From positions 5,698,385 through 5,762,384 of the forward strand of contig NW_021167079.1 in assembly GCF_003711515.1 (NCBI RefSeq): DNA of 64,000 bases, in the 5' to 3' direction. The translations under genes and the position numbers were made by a program. The notes below the pieces were generated by a model. That model was not told the DNA's origin. It saw only the letters and a program-made list of their open reading frames with translations, and made no database searches. This document shows positions 33,869 through 46,400 of the stretch, piece by piece. The stretch comes from Sodiomyces alkalinus F11 (Eukaryota; Ascomycota; Sordariomycetes; Glomerellales; Plectosphaerellaceae). Position 1 is the stretch's first letter, and the number at the start of each line of letters is the position of its first letter.

Positions 33869-35818
33869 GTCGGCTGCGTGTGAACGATTCGATACGGTTC
33901 CCGAAACGGAAAGCGCTCGCAGGGGCAATGAAGGGAGTGGAAATCTCGGGCGAGGGGTTATAAAATTCGATGTCGGTCAGGACGGATTTGCCACCAACGG
34001 TCCAGGAATGAGATGCAACAAACGGCGCTTGTAGGAGGGGTGAGAAACTAGTCTGGGTCGGGAGGGGAGAGAGTCGTAGGTAATTGTGTGTCTTCGTATG
34101 AAGGCGAAAGGCCACGTCGGTCTGTGGGTTTGGTGGTTCAAGGCAGATGTTTTGGATTCGCAGAAGGAGAGGTGGTGTGAGGGAGAAAGAAGAAGGCGGC
34201 CAGAGGGGCGGTGGACATATATGTATGAAGTACCACGTAGAAGCAAAGCGACGGCGGCAAGTTGCGGGAGGGGCAGTGTTCAGTCCAATGGTGGATTCCA
34301 TGTGCACGTCCCATTGCCGTGGGGGCTTAGCGCGTAGGGCAGTGTACGAAGTACCTTACATAACAGCATGGAGACACAGTTTTGTACCTTAAAATACAGT
34401 GTTGCTGTACCACGTGGCGGTGAATGGAAGGTAGCCCGTACAAATACCCAAGTGAATTGCCATGGGTACAACTTCGTCCCCCTGAGCTTTTAGCTTAAAC
34501 CTTCTCCATCGACAACTACGGAGTGAATTGGTCGCCCAACATCGTCAGCTCGATACCTACTGCATTAAAGACACTAGAAATATTAGACTCAATCTACTGA
34601 GCGCCAGTGCGCGGGCCTGGTTGTTTTGGACGTGATTAATCTTGTGGCGGGAGTTCAGAGAGTGGCAGTGTCGACAAGCGGAAGTTTTTGGATCATGGAA
34701 CCCTCGAGAAGTCTTTTTTTTTTTCTTTTTTTCTTTTGCGCCACTAGAACCGCTCCATGATGCTTCCGAGTCCTTCCTTCGTTTCTCTTTTGCATTCCTC
34801 CTTGGGCGGCCTTGTATATTTCTCTCTGGCATTTGTAAACGAGCGCCAATCCCCTTCAACGTTCCAGCCATGGCTTCGGGACGTATGGCAAGTCATAGCC
34901 AACGCAGAGTTCTACACATGTGCCTCGTACGAATCTCGATGCGTTATGCGTTGACCGCTAAGAAACTAGAGATAGAGACACCCGTGTTATGATCATGATC
35001 CAACTTGGACAGGAAAAAGAAAAAGAAAAGAGGGGGAACAGATCTCGATCTCGGTGTCTAGGGGGGGGGCTCATTCACGGTCAGGGGCCAGGGTAGTCTT
35101 AGTCCCGACATTGTGATCCCAACAGCTCCCTGGCAGAACAACTACGGAGTAGACAGGCGTCGGGTGCTGCGGATCAGAATACGTGACCTTCGGAGAGTTC
35201 ATGCTCAGTTGACCCTAAGCAAATGCGATGGGTTTGTCAGAGGGGGATTGCGAACGAGGCTGTGCTCGATTCGCCGTGCGCCTTCGGTGCGATGCCAGCT
35301 GGGCTACGTGTTTCCCCTTCGTTTGGTTGAGAACTGAAGCTCCGCCTTCCGCGAAGCTTTTGGTTACGATGGCGCCTCTCCCCAGCCGCGAGGCTATGTC
35401 TCTTATTCAGCCTTGTTCGCTTCGCAGCCACATCGTCTTATATTTCCATCCATTTAGGCCCGAGTGTTTAGACTGTATGCCTCGGTGCATAACCGAGGCT
35501 TCAAGTAGGCTCTCCTTCTGGTTACCGTTCCTTTTTTTTTGGTGTGTTTTTTCGCCTACCTGAAATGGGTTGAGTTTCTTCAAGGTACCCTCCAGCTTTG
35601 ACTTGTATAACCGATAGATATATATTCTACATGTATGACATGGATGACTGAATTTGCCGAGTGGCCTCGCAGGTCGGTGAGAGGTATTTTATACACCGGT
35701 GTTGATACATTGGTTGGTACATCGGGGGGAAAGTACATGTACAATGGGGATCATCGAGCGGAGATGTCACAGCCACTCGTCACAAGCGGCGACGTCCTAT
35801 CAGATGTCATGTCGCAGC
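33869..35818. other. Spacer upstream of calcipressin
   Basis: About 1.9 kb with no supported gene. Short spacer motifs occur at 34,344-34,356 (GTACGAAGTACCT), 34,516 (ACTACGGAGT) and 35,141 (ACTACGGAGTAG). The T-rich run at 34,713-34,736 makes a spurious Phe-rich frame. Confidence 0.5.
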
Positions 35819-37370
35819 TCACCGAATCTCAACCCCAAGCCTGTCGACTAGCCTCCGGGTGACCTCGCTGTGGAGGTCATTCGTCTCCTCGTTCGTCAAC
35901 GTCCGCTCCAGGCTCCGATAGTTGATCCGGTAACACACGCTGCGGCGGCCCGTCTTGGGATGCGTAAAGTCATCGACGAGGCGCACATCCTCGGCACGGT
36001 CGCCCGCGACGTCGCGTACAATCTCCATGACGTCGTTCTCGTGGAAGTCCTGCGTGTTCGTCCTGGGGTTACCGCCGGCGGCCGACACGGGGCGCAGCCA
36101 GAAGGACACGTCCTTCGGACAGGCCGGGTACTTGGAGAACGACACGAAGCGGCGCAGCGAGGACAGGTCATCCGAGACGCCCGTGAACTGGCTCGAGAAA
36201 CGCTCGTCCCGGGACCAGAAGAGGCGGATGTCGGGAATCTGGAAGAGGAGCATGGCGATGCGGTCCAGGCCGATGCCGAAGGCCCAGCCCAGCTGGTTCG
36301 GTACCCCCGCGTTGGCGAAAAGCTCGTGCTTGACAACGCCGCAGCCCAGCACTTCGAGCCAGTCGCCCGCGTAGTAGACCTCGAGCTCCCAGGAAGGGCT
36401 AGTAAAGGGGAAGTAGGCCTCGACCCACCGCACCCGCAGCGGCTCGTCCTTGTAGTCCGGGTCGGCCTTTGCGGCGGCCGTCTTGGCCCTGGTGAAGATC
36501 TCAACGACCATGAGCTCCAGCGAGCGCTTGAGATGGGCACCGATGGCCTCGGCCTCGGCAGGGGTGTGCGCCTCCTGCAGTGGGTTCCGTTCGGGGTGGT
36601 ACGGCGGGTTCGGGTCTTCCACTACAACGTCGTGCTTGGGCAGCTTGTTCACGTCTGCCCATATCGCGTTGGCAACGGCGCCGTCGGCGTACTTTGACCG
36701 ATCCCACATGCGCGCCCCTTCCATCTGGTGGAACACGGGATAGTGACTCCGGTCAATGGCATCTCGCCTGTACACGTCGGCGCTGACCAGATAGCCCTCG
36801 CTGAGGTTGGCCTTGAAGGTCTGTGCCTGATGTGCGCTGGTGTGTGTCCTGAGGAGGGTGTCCTTATTGAAGTAATAAGTATCAGAGCGGGCTCGGCCTG
36901 GATGGTCGGGAGGAAAGCCTAGGGAATCGAAGTTCTGCTGTGTGGAGACGACAGGATCGAAGTTGTTGTGATAGCGGTAGGTGGGTTGTGGGAATTGGGA
37001 CTCGATAATCTTTCGGGTGATGTAAACGGGGTGGTCTTTTTGTAGGTGCAACTTGCGCGACGTGGCAGCGAGGACGTTGGGGGGGACGTTGAACCAGGCG
37101 TCGTCGGTCGTATACTCTTTGCCGTTGACCTCGACAGTCTTTGGCTCGTTGTTTCTGGAGATAGCCGATGATGCTACGAATAGAGTTAGATAAATTTTCT
37201 CTCTCCCCCGCAAAAAGGGTCCAATCTTGCCTACCCGATGAGTAGCTACGCCAGCAGTGGATTTGAGGCCGTTGCAGTGGTGTCAACCGCGGCAGCACAT
37301 GTGCTCTGGGTATCACAGCACCAGCACATGAGACTCTCCGAGCCAAGGTGCGCAGTTGTCTGCTCTGCAT
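35819..37370 (-). CDS. msf1: Mitochondrial phenylalanyl-tRNA synthetase
   Basis: Monomeric class II synthetase that charges mitochondrial tRNA-Phe. Exons 37370-37235 and 37173-35819, intron GTAGGC...TTCGTAG of 61 nt, 496 residues. The N-terminus (MQSRQLRTLARRVSCAG) is Arg-rich without acids, a mitochondrial presequence ending near WRSYSS. The catalytic core includes HPVYITRKIIE, LLRTHTSAHQ, DVYRRDAIDRSHYPVFHQ and motif 3 GWAFGIGLDRIAMLLFQIPD. The C-terminal anticodon-binding domain begins at SFSKYPACPKDVSFWL, as in single-chain mitochondrial enzymes. The ATG at 37370 is chosen over one at 37412 because it opens directly on the presequence. Confidence 0.95.
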
Positions 37371-38060
37371 TCTGACTTGTGTCGAAAGGAGACCAGATAC
37401 GCACACCCCCAATTGAGATAATGTTCAACGCAGCAAGGGCACGGGGTTATGTGGCAACCCTAGGGAAGGTTGTTGTCCGGACGAAGTACACGACAGGAGA
37501 CACTTTCAGTCGTTGTCGCGAAAAGAGCTTCAATATCCAATGCACGCCGTTCCATATCAATTTGGGTGCATGGTCGACGGTACAGGGGTCCGTCGATCAA
37601 TACGTACCACAGTTAGTTATAACTAGAGGATTTGTATGTGATATTTTGTATCAGTACCTATAGCCCTGTAATGCCGATAAACCGGGAAAGGGGTTATGAC
37701 GCAGTGGAGATGACCCACCTATCAGATTCAGAGAATGGCAAAAAAAAAAAGAAAAAGAAACAAAGTTCCCGACCCGACCACATGCTTCTTATCCGTTTCA
37801 ATTCTCGAGACGTCACACTGCTAAATAACGACACCGATCGCGTGCGACTCCCACGGGGCTTTTCTCTCACACCTTGCCTTTTCTGCTCCGAAGTCGGATC
37901 TCTTGATCAGACCGACCTGGCATGGACATCTTTATCGCGACGCAACTCGACCGCCTCCCTGTCCAATTCGCTGGTCGTCAATAATCGTGGCTGCGCATGG
38001 AGTCTGCCAAGATAGCCCCCATCATCCCCCAGAAGTCGGTCGAATTTGTCGCAGGTCAAA
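37371..38060. other. Divergent promoter region, msf1 / mitochondrial carrier
   Basis: Intergenic sequence between genes transcribed away from each other. An A-rich run lies at 37,740-37,762. No supported gene. Confidence 0.5.
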
Positions 38061-39367
38061 ATGGCTGGCCAGGAAAGCAAAAAGGCCACGGCTGTGGCGG
38101 CCAAGAGCCCTGCTATTCACTATCCCTTCTGGTTCGGCGGCACCGCTAGCAGTATGGCCGCCTGTGTTACCCATCCCCTCGACCTATGTACGTTTTGTCC
38201 CTCTTCTGCCGGGCAGCAGCAAGCTAGCTACCCCTGTCGTATCCCCCCTCTGCGATGGATCAATGCGATTCTAACTCCGTATTGTGATAGTGAAGGTATG
38301 CAGTAGCCCTGTTGTGCCGGGCGAGCAGGCGAGAACCCTCTGTGCGCATCTCAAAAGGAGTGCCCCCCCAAAGGACATGCCACCCACTGCCTCCTCGCCA
38401 GGCGCCTCTATTATGCTTTCCTGGCTAACCAACTTTCTTCCCTTATAGGTCCGCCTCCAAGTCCGCCGACCCGATGCCCCGAAAAACATGAGCAAGACTT
38501 TCCTCCACATCATCCGAAGTGACGGCCCGCTTGCCCTCTACGCCGGCCTCTCCGCTTCCCTCCTCCGCCAACTGACCTACTCCACCGTCCGATTCGGCGT
38601 CTACGAAGAGCTCAAAGCTCGCGCGACCAAACGCCTCGCCGACAAGGGGAAAAGCAAGCAACAACCGTCCTTCCCTGTCCTCGTGGCCATCGCCTCCTTC
38701 TCGGGCTTCATCGGCGGCATAGCCGGCAACCCGGCCGACGTCCTCAACGTGCGCATGCAGCAGGACGCGGCCCTACCGCCGCACGAGCGCCGCGGCTACC
38801 GCCACGCCTTCGACGGCCTCGTCCGCATGGCCCGCGAGGAAGGCATCCGGAGCTGGTTCCGCGGCGCCCTGCCCAACAGCACCCGCGCCGTCGCCATGAC
38901 CGCCTCCCAGCTCGCCTCGTACGACACCGTCAAGGGCCTGCTCCTCCGCAACACCCCCATGCGCGACAACCTCACCACCCACTTCACCGCCTCCGTTCTC
39001 GCCGGCGTCATGGCCGCCACCGTCACCAGCCCCGTCGACGTCATCAAGACGCGCATCATGACCGTCTCTTCCTCCGACGGTCTCCTCCCCACCCTTCGCA
39101 CCATTTATGCCAATGAAGGCTGGCGATGGATGTTCAAGGGCTGGGTGCCCAGCTTCCTGAGGCTCGGACCGTGAGTAGAACGCAAAATTTATCAATCCCC
39201 TATTCTTTTGGAACTCTCCCAAACCCCTTCGAGTCCGTATGGGAGCGATGCACTGACTCGGGAATCGCTACAGGCAAACTGTTTGTACATTCGTCTTTTT
39301 AGAGATGCACCGCAAGGCATATAGAAAGATCCGCGGCATAGAGAATCCCGTTCCACAGGCGTTGTAA
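38061..39367 (+). CDS. dic1: Mitochondrial carrier, dicarboxylate-carrier (DIC1) type
   Basis: Inner-membrane solute carrier with three repeats; DIC1 exchanges malate or succinate for phosphate. Exons 38061-38187, 38291-38295 (5 nt), 38449-39170 and 39274-39367, 315 residues. The carrier signatures are PLDLLKVR in repeat 1, NPADVLNVR in repeat 2 and SPVDVIKTR in repeat 3. The five-base exon TGAAG supplies the last two bases of Leu and the signature Lys. Leaving it out shifts the frame and destroys repeat 1. Both flanking introns have good sites (GTACGT...GATAG; GTATGC...TTATAG). The GGTASSMAACVTHP and VRRPDAPKNMSKTFLHI blocks favour the dicarboxylate carrier over other subfamilies; the substrate is by homology only. 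Confidence 0.92.
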
Positions 39368-39922
39368 CAGGAGCAGCATCAAGACGGTTCAAAGCCTGGT
39401 TGTAGGCCGCCTAGGCCTATCAATGCATAGATAGCATGGCCATGGATGTTATAGACGAGCCAGCATCGGTACGAGGCGTTAATGGGCATTTCACTTCTGT
39501 TCGGCCGGCCTTCTCTTTTTCTCTTCTTTTCTCTCCTTTTTTCTTTTTTTTTACTTCTCCCTTTGGCAGCTAGGGCACCAGAGATGCTCAGCTTGACGGG
39601 CCATGACATGGCAGCGAATACGAGGGTCAGGTCAGACCCAATGTGTACAATGTTCTATTCTCAACAGGATCATCAACGCCTAAAGCATAGAGGGCGTGCA
39701 GAGATATTATAGAACCAATAATGTCGATTATTTTTGTCTGTTTTATTACCCATCTTTTGTCAAATGCGTACCGGCAAGTCATCTTCACCTCTCGGTTTAC
39801 TATACACAGAGATTCCTAAACCGCGCCTGGGCAGCCTCCCCCTCTTTTATTGCCGAATTAACGCCGCTATGCAATCGTGTGAAAGTCCCCCCAATAACCC
39901 GAAACGCCATTGTACACCCCCT
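39368..39922. other. Spacer between convergent dic1 and rpb3
   Basis: 3' regions of both genes, with a T/C-rich tract at 39,514-39,560. No supported gene. Confidence 0.5.
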
Positions 39923-41152
39923 TCAACTCCAACCATTTTGACCGGGGACTCCGTATGGAGTGGTGCTAGAATGGTAAGGGGTGGTGGTCGTGTTGCCACC
40001 CCAGGAACTCATGTTGCCGCCGCCGCCGTTGTAAGGAGTAGTATAACCCTGGTCATTCCAACCGGGCTCGTCGAGGCCCATAGTTGGGCTCCGCGGTCCG
40101 TCGTAATCCCCGTTCATTCCCTCCTCAGCCTCTCCGGTGAGCGAGTGCAGTAGCAGGGCAATCTTCTCTTGCATGACCTTGATTCCCTCCTGGATGATCT
40201 GGTCGGGGTCGAGATTTCCGGTGCTCTCGACGTCGAAGTAAAACTTGCTGGGTTTCGCGTTGTAGTCGAAAGGTTCGCCTTCTTGGGGAGGGTCCTCCTG
40301 GTCGGCATTTTTGCTTTTCGGCCTGAAGAAGAAGAAGAAAGAGAGAGGTAAGCAACCATTGCACTACAACAGATCACAAAGGATCACTGGGAGAGGGTTG
40401 GGCACGTAGAGCATTACCATTCCGCTGCAGCATCCGTCTCGTACCAGAGATCGAGATGATGCAGCTTGTTATGCGGATCATACTCGAATCCCACGGCAGC
40501 TGTCGGCATCCACTTGGCGTGTTCCTTAGCCACGCCCTTCTTGGCTATGCACGTAAGCTTGATCTCCTGGCCGCGACGCAGCTTGCAGATGAGGGTGCCG
40601 AGCTTGTCCGGGTCGGTGATGACGGGGTTTCCGATGGTGGCGTTCTGGCGGTAGCTATCGACGACGAGGTCGCTGGCGTAGATCTTCATGACCTCGTCCG
40701 ACGTGCACTTGGCGGCTAATGTGATCTTGACACTGCAGTTGTCGCAGTACTGCTCGCAGTCGCAATCGCGTGAGTAGAGCAAGCTGCCGGCGTCCTTCGA
40801 ATCGAGAGGGATGAGGCCCAGGCGGTGGGCGATGAATTCGTCGGCGAGGACGGAAGTGTTGGTTTCGATCTCCACGATGTCGATAGCAACTGTGGGGACC
40901 TCGCCTTGGATGACGCGCCTTATCGAGTTGGCGAAGGATAAGTCGCAGTTGGTGAGGCTGAATACGACCCGGTCGCGCTCGGTCTAAGAGGCGTGTTCAG
41001 CATCAGTATGCTGGTGATCTTGATGATGATGATGATGATGATGAACAGGACAAGGGAGAAACCAGTCACTGCAAGGCAAGTGCGCATACGTTAGAAATTT
41101 TGACAGACGGACCGGCGGAATCGCCGTCCAGCATCATTGCGTCATAATCCAT
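39923..41152 (-). CDS. rpb3: DNA-directed RNA polymerase II subunit Rpb3
   Basis: Pairs with Rpb11 to form the alpha-like assembly platform of RNA polymerase II in the nucleus. Exons 41152-41090, 40983-40418 and 40322-39923, introns GTATGC...CTTAG (106 nt) and GTAATG...TTCAG (95 nt), 342 residues. Seen: [20 protein letters not shown], the alpha-motif [20 protein letters not shown] and [20 protein letters not shown], a zinc loop [10 protein letters not shown], and [16 protein letters not shown]. The C-terminus adds a Gly/Thr/Ser-rich tail after the [11 protein letters not shown] block. Intron 1 holds a (GAT)n microsatellite. Confidence 0.95.
41021..41043. repeat. (GAT)n microsatellite in rpb3 intron 1
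   Basis: Over seven copies of a trinucleotide inside the first intron, near its centre. Confidence 0.9.
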
Positions 41153-41906
41153 GATTGCTCGCTCCTTGGGACACCTTCCGAGCTTCGTGTTCGACGCGGC
41201 TGTCTGAGTGATTGGCGCTTCGAAAGCCCGAAGTTGTCAAGGATGTCGCCGAGAATCGTGGGATTATGGGCAGGAGCACGCACTCGGAAAGAGCAGCATG
41301 GAGAGAGGGGGAATAATTCGAAGGTGATGAGCGGCTGCCTTCGTCGATTTAGTTTTCTGGAGGCAAAAGGGTGGAAGAGGCGCGAGGTTAAAGCTAAATG
41401 ATAGAAGAACTAATAAGGATTCCTCGGGCGCATCACCAGAACGTTTCTGAACGTTAAGTACCCTAACATGTTCACTGGCACCTTACGAGGTACAAAGTAC
41501 CTTATCGATAAGGTCGGAAGATTTTGGATTCTTCTTCCTCGTGATATCATTTTCCCGCTCCGTGTACGGACTCAGCTTGATTGGTACATGTAAGGTACCT
41601 AAGGTAGACGGCATCGGACCAAGCACGGGCCGGCACCGGCAATACAAAGTACGAAGTAGGTAATAATTACGAAGTACATATGGATATGGGTACAGAGATC
41701 CGCCCGCCCCCCGAAACGGTGCCCCGTTAAAATTTCAACTCTACCTCAAGTCTGCAAATTGACCCTGACCCTGATCTGGACTTCCCAACATCAAACTCCC
41801 CAATTCCACGCGACACACTCTGAGAGCTCGCCTTTTGCAACTTCTTCCTTCCTTTCACTCCTCAGTCTATCTTCATCCACGCATCCCTCCTCCCCCTTTT
41901 GCGACA
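41153..41906. other. Divergent promoter region, rpb3 / mge1
   Basis: This holds the richest small cluster of dispersed spacer motifs in the right half (41,450-41,685), including TACGAGGTACAAAGTACC, AAGGTACCTAAGGTAG and ATTACGAAGTAC. No supported gene. Confidence 0.55.
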
Positions 41907-42729
41907 ATGCTGCAAAGAGCTCTTGTTAGTGGCACTCGTGCTGCCCGCTCGGCCGCCAAAGCACCTGCGTCCCAAGCACTCCTCCGTTCTCAGTTCCAGA
42001 CCAGCCCGGCCTTCAGGATAAGAGCTGCTCGAGTGACCCCGACAGTAGCAGCAAGATGGTACAGCGCAGAGGGCGAGGCGAAGGATGTCAAAGAATCCGA
42101 GGCGGCGGAAAAGAAGGAAGGGAACGGCACTTCTGAGCTAGAGGCTCTTAAGAAGAAGTTGGAAGCCAAGGAGAAAGAGGCCCTTGACTGGAAGGTTTGT
42201 TTCACTATGATTTACTCATGAGTCCCCCGTTTGCTCTATAATATAAAAAAAAATCAATGTTGACTCCCTCCCCCCTCCACAGGACAAGTGCCTTCGCTCC
42301 GTCGCCGACTTCCGGAATCTCCAGGACAGGACAGCGCGCGAGATGAAGGGGGCTCGGGATTTCGCCATCCAAGCCTTTGCCAAGGACCTCGTCGACTCGG
42401 TCGACAACCTGGACCGCGCCCTGAGCATGGTGCCCGAGGACAAGACCAAGGCGGCGGAGGATGCCCACGAGACGGCCAAGGACCTGGCCCAACTGTACGA
42501 GGGTCTGAAGATGACCGAGGGCATTCTCCTCAACACTCTCAAGAAGCATGGCCTGGAGCGTGTCGACCCGACCGGCGACAAGTTCGACCCCAACGAGCAC
42601 GAGGCCACCTTCATGACGCCGCAGCCCGACAAGGACGACGGCCACGTCTTCTTCGTCCAGCAGAAGGGCTTCAAGCTCAACGGACGCGTGCTGCGGGCCG
42701 CCAAGGTCGGCGTCGTCAAGAACAAATAA
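41907..42729 (+). CDS. mge1: Mitochondrial GrpE homologue (Mge1), Hsp70 nucleotide exchange factor
   Basis: Releases ADP from matrix Hsp70 (Ssc1) during protein import and folding. Exons 41907-42194 and 42283-42729, intron GTTTGT...CCACAG of 88 nt, 244 residues. The N-terminus MLQRALVSGTRAARSAAKAP is a basic presequence, extending to about ARWYSAE. A coiled coil (SELEALKKKLEAKEKEALDW) precedes the GrpE core: SVADFRNLQDRTAREMKGAR, LKMTEGILLNTLKKHGLERV, GDKFDPNEHEA and the C-terminal beta-wing GFKLNGRVLRAAKVGV. All family features and the usual length are present. Confidence 0.96.
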
Positions 42730-43493
42730 TTCAGCCTTGACGCCAATCTTCTTCGAAATGGGCATTTGACGTGACGCGCAAGGGCATAGCGATGTCCATG
42801 TCACTCACCATCTAGTGCCCCAACTACCCAACTACAACAATTGAGCTCGCATATTACGAGCTGGCTCTGGCTGCGTCTCTCGCAACGTACGTCTCTCCAG
42901 AGAGACGCGGCTGTGTACGATTATATTCAACAAGTGTTCAACTATCTATCTTCCTTCTTTTTCAAGCGGGCGGAGTACTGACGAACTGCGGTACTCCGGC
43001 TGATATGTACAATGCTCCTCTCATGACGGTTGGCGGGGTGACAGTAAAATAATACACATACTGCAGTTTGTACGACGACATGTGGTATATAAATCCTGGG
43101 ACAGGATAATACGGGATACGGGGGTCAACGAGAAGAAGAAAAAAGGCTATAGCTTCCTTCAATATCATACCCAGAAGGCGATGGCAATCATACCGCCTAG
43201 ACACCGCCTAGACCAAACATTTATTCCATGACCCAGCTCGCGAAGAACAAGTGATGGTGAAAGGATTCAACATTGTGCTAGAGATGGTTATACAAATCTC
43301 AGGGTTTGTTCTGTCTGTCTTCGGCCTTCATCGCCCGGCCGTACTGACTTCCCGCCAAGAATACAGAGACAGGACCTTTCCAGACCCAGATTAAATGAAG
43401 AATCCAAACAATAACATGCTACGTCTGACACGATCCAATCCAGGCGCAGTACGTAAAGTCGAGCAACTCCGCTCATCCTATCCGTAGTAGGTA
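42730..43493. other. Spacer downstream of mge1
   Basis: No supported gene. A short perfect hairpin (CGTCTCTC, two-base loop, GAGAGACG) lies at 42,890-42,907, about 165 bases after the mge1 stop. It could be an RNA structure of the 3' region. Confidence 0.5.
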
Positions 43494-46400
43494 TCACGTA
43501 GTTCCTGCAAGCTCAAGAAACTCCCGCCCAGCCTCCGCACGAACGGCATCAGCATCGGGAAGACCAGACCGCGCAATCTCAGCCCGGACATCGGCAGTAA
43601 GGACCTGCTCCTCGCACTCCAGCTGCGCCGCCTCGCCGAGGACAACGCAGAGCTGCTCCCTACGACGGTGGACCTCGTACGCGACCTCGCGGAGGTGTGC
43701 GCTGACCTGGCGTATGATGCGGCGGTTCCGGCGCTCGACGCGGCGCTGGTCCTCCTCCTCCACCACCTCTTCTTCCTCCTCCTCGCGCCTCTGCAGGACG
43801 TGGTCGACGCAGAGTTCCATGTCGCGCAGCTCGTCGCGCAGAGAATTGATGCGCTGCCGCGCTTCTTCGTTGCGCTGTGACTGCTGCGCCGCGGCGTCGC
43901 GCATCTGGCATGCCCATTGCCAGTGGGCTCCGAGCACCGCCGCTGCGTGTTCGGGCGCTATGCTGCCGTCTACTAGCGGTCGCGCTTGCGGGGAGAGCAG
44001 GGCTGCTTGCACTTCTGCTGCTGTGTAGGGCCGGTTCTCTGAGCTTCGCGTCGCGGCGGTGTGTGCTGAGGCTATGCGGGCCGGGGCCAGGTCGTTGGGC
44101 GTGGTGATTTTAGGGGCGATATGGCTGGTGGGCTGGAATTCACGCAGATGTTGGGCGCCAAGAGGGTCCATGACCTCGTGGACGTTGTCTTGCCAGTTAC
44201 ATATGGCAAAGTTTGTCGGATGACGTTGGGTTCCTGTTAGTCGATTAACCTCTGGACACGGGGAGTATTGGTACACCTAGGTACACTCGTCTAGATAGAA
44301 GGCTGGGAGCCAGAAGAAGATGTGTAAGAGGGGCTTTTTCTTTTTTTCAAAGTAGAACTCACCGGGAGGCGTGTAGATGATACTCGGGTCTTCAGTCACA
44401 GAGTAGATGGGAGAGAGCCAGCTACCGTCTTCCACGTCTTGCTGCAAGGTGCGTTTGTGGCCCATACGGTTGCGATGATATGTCGGCATGTCTGTCGGGG
44501 GAGGAGTCTCAGGTCGAAGTCGTTTCGTTTCAGGGGGCATCTCGACTCTGTGGTCCTTGGCCGGGTCTTCCCAGCGCTTGCAACCCTCGGCCAGGACGCG
44601 GAATGTGCAAGGTGATATACGACCAGAGGGAGGCGATCCTTCGTCATCCGAGATATCGTACTCCTCTTCTACTTTGCTGGTCAGTCCAATGCGCCCCTTT
44701 CGTCGCAGAAGTTGGAGTCTCCAGGGAGGAAAACAGTACTCACCGAAAGTCTTCGCTCTCTCCCAGCTATCCGCGGCGATGCCGTTGATCGACGACGCGA
44801 GGTGATGGGGATATTCAAACCCCTCGGGAGGGTTCAGGTGCTTGTATTTGGGTCGGGGGATCTCAACTCGCTGCTGACGGTTCTCATCAATGACCAAGGG
44901 TCTTTCCCAAAGGGCCACTTCAACCTCGGCGGTGAAACTATAGGCTCAGTCGGTCGTGGGTCAACCGAGTGCTTGGGGTAACTCATATCATCACTCTCTA
45001 ATCCTTGCAGTTTGGAGACGCACCTTCTTAGTTGCTTGAATTTGAAGTCGTCGGCCTTCGAGTCCGTGGCCCGGGAGTTGTTGTGGTCGTAGTCGAGGTC
45101 GTGGTCATGGCCGTGACGCTCTATACCCTTAACCCCCATCCAGGTCTGGAGCGGGTTGCCCGTATCCATGCCCGAACCACGCATGGCAGCATATGCTATG
45201 AAGGCAGAAGCACCGAAGGTCCAATTCTGGGCATGATGCTGGCCAGCTGTGCAACCAGGAACCTTGGGAATCGCCGTCTCAGGGGCGTAGTCGACGAGAG
45301 CGCTTCCATAATCGGCCCAGTCACGGGTGTTCGGGGAATAGACAGCACCGCCAGTGGCCTCAGGCTGACCAGTACGGTCTCCGGCCTGTCTCCCTTGGTA
45401 ATTGGTAGTGAAGTAAGGAGGAACATAATTAACCACCGCGTGAAATAGGTCGAAGTTAACTGGGCTGTCATCTTGACGAGACTCGGACGCCGGAGGGTCC
45501 GATAAACGGCCACTGCCATTGATAGGATACCAGCCGTCCTCTTCTCCATTGGCATCTAGCCACTGCTCTGTGGTGAACCGGTATAGCTCTTCCAGGGAGG
45601 CTGGACGGGTGGGTTGATTCGCATGAACAACCTCGTCTCCCTCTGGATCATCACGGCCATTGATAGGATACCAACCGTTCGATCCTTCGTTGGCATCCAG
45701 CCACCCCTCGGTAGTAAGTTTATATAATTCTTCCAGGGAGGCTGAACGGACTGGTTTTCGAGTATGGACAACCTCTTCTTCCCGTTGAAGACCCTCAAGA
45801 GCCTTGGCTTCATATTGCTCCTCGGGCTCCCAGCCCCCCGAGCTGGGAACGCTACGGACCATGTCTTGAAGCGGAGCAAGGTCCATCGGATCATACGAAT
45901 CCCCATCGGAGGTATCATGGGCATTAGCATAGTGCCCCTCGTCGTTCCGTTGGACATAGCCAAAGAAACCAGACTGGTTAACTTGGCCGTCCTCGTGCTC
46001 CGAGATGGCCAAGCCAACCGTGTTCGCATCCTGTCGAGTCTCCGGACCAGCTCCGGCTCCATGCTAGGAAGCCGGCTGCGAGGGGAAACGGAAACTCGTA
46101 GGGGGAGGGTAGATGCCATCACCCAAAGCGAGGAAGCTTGAAGTTGACTTTCCACGAGCGTGGGTTTTCATTTGTTCTCTGCCAACAGACGCAAGCTCGC
46201 CGCCTTCGGCACCCACAGGGCTATGCTGAGCCTAAACAGTTCTGTTAGTCCACGGAGAGTTCTGAGACCCATCGTCTACGTTTACGATCATCTATTCCAA
46301 AACATACATCTACCTGTTGCGAGCGGTGGGAGTCTTTCGTGTCATGTTCAGCAGATTCCGGCGGAAATTGTTGGCCATTCTGACTCTCTTCGGCGATGGG

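Noticed and set aside
35870..36697. 275-residue frame antisense to mitochondrial Phe-tRNA synthetase
   Set aside because: Antisense shadow of a GC-rich coding exon; no independent evidence.
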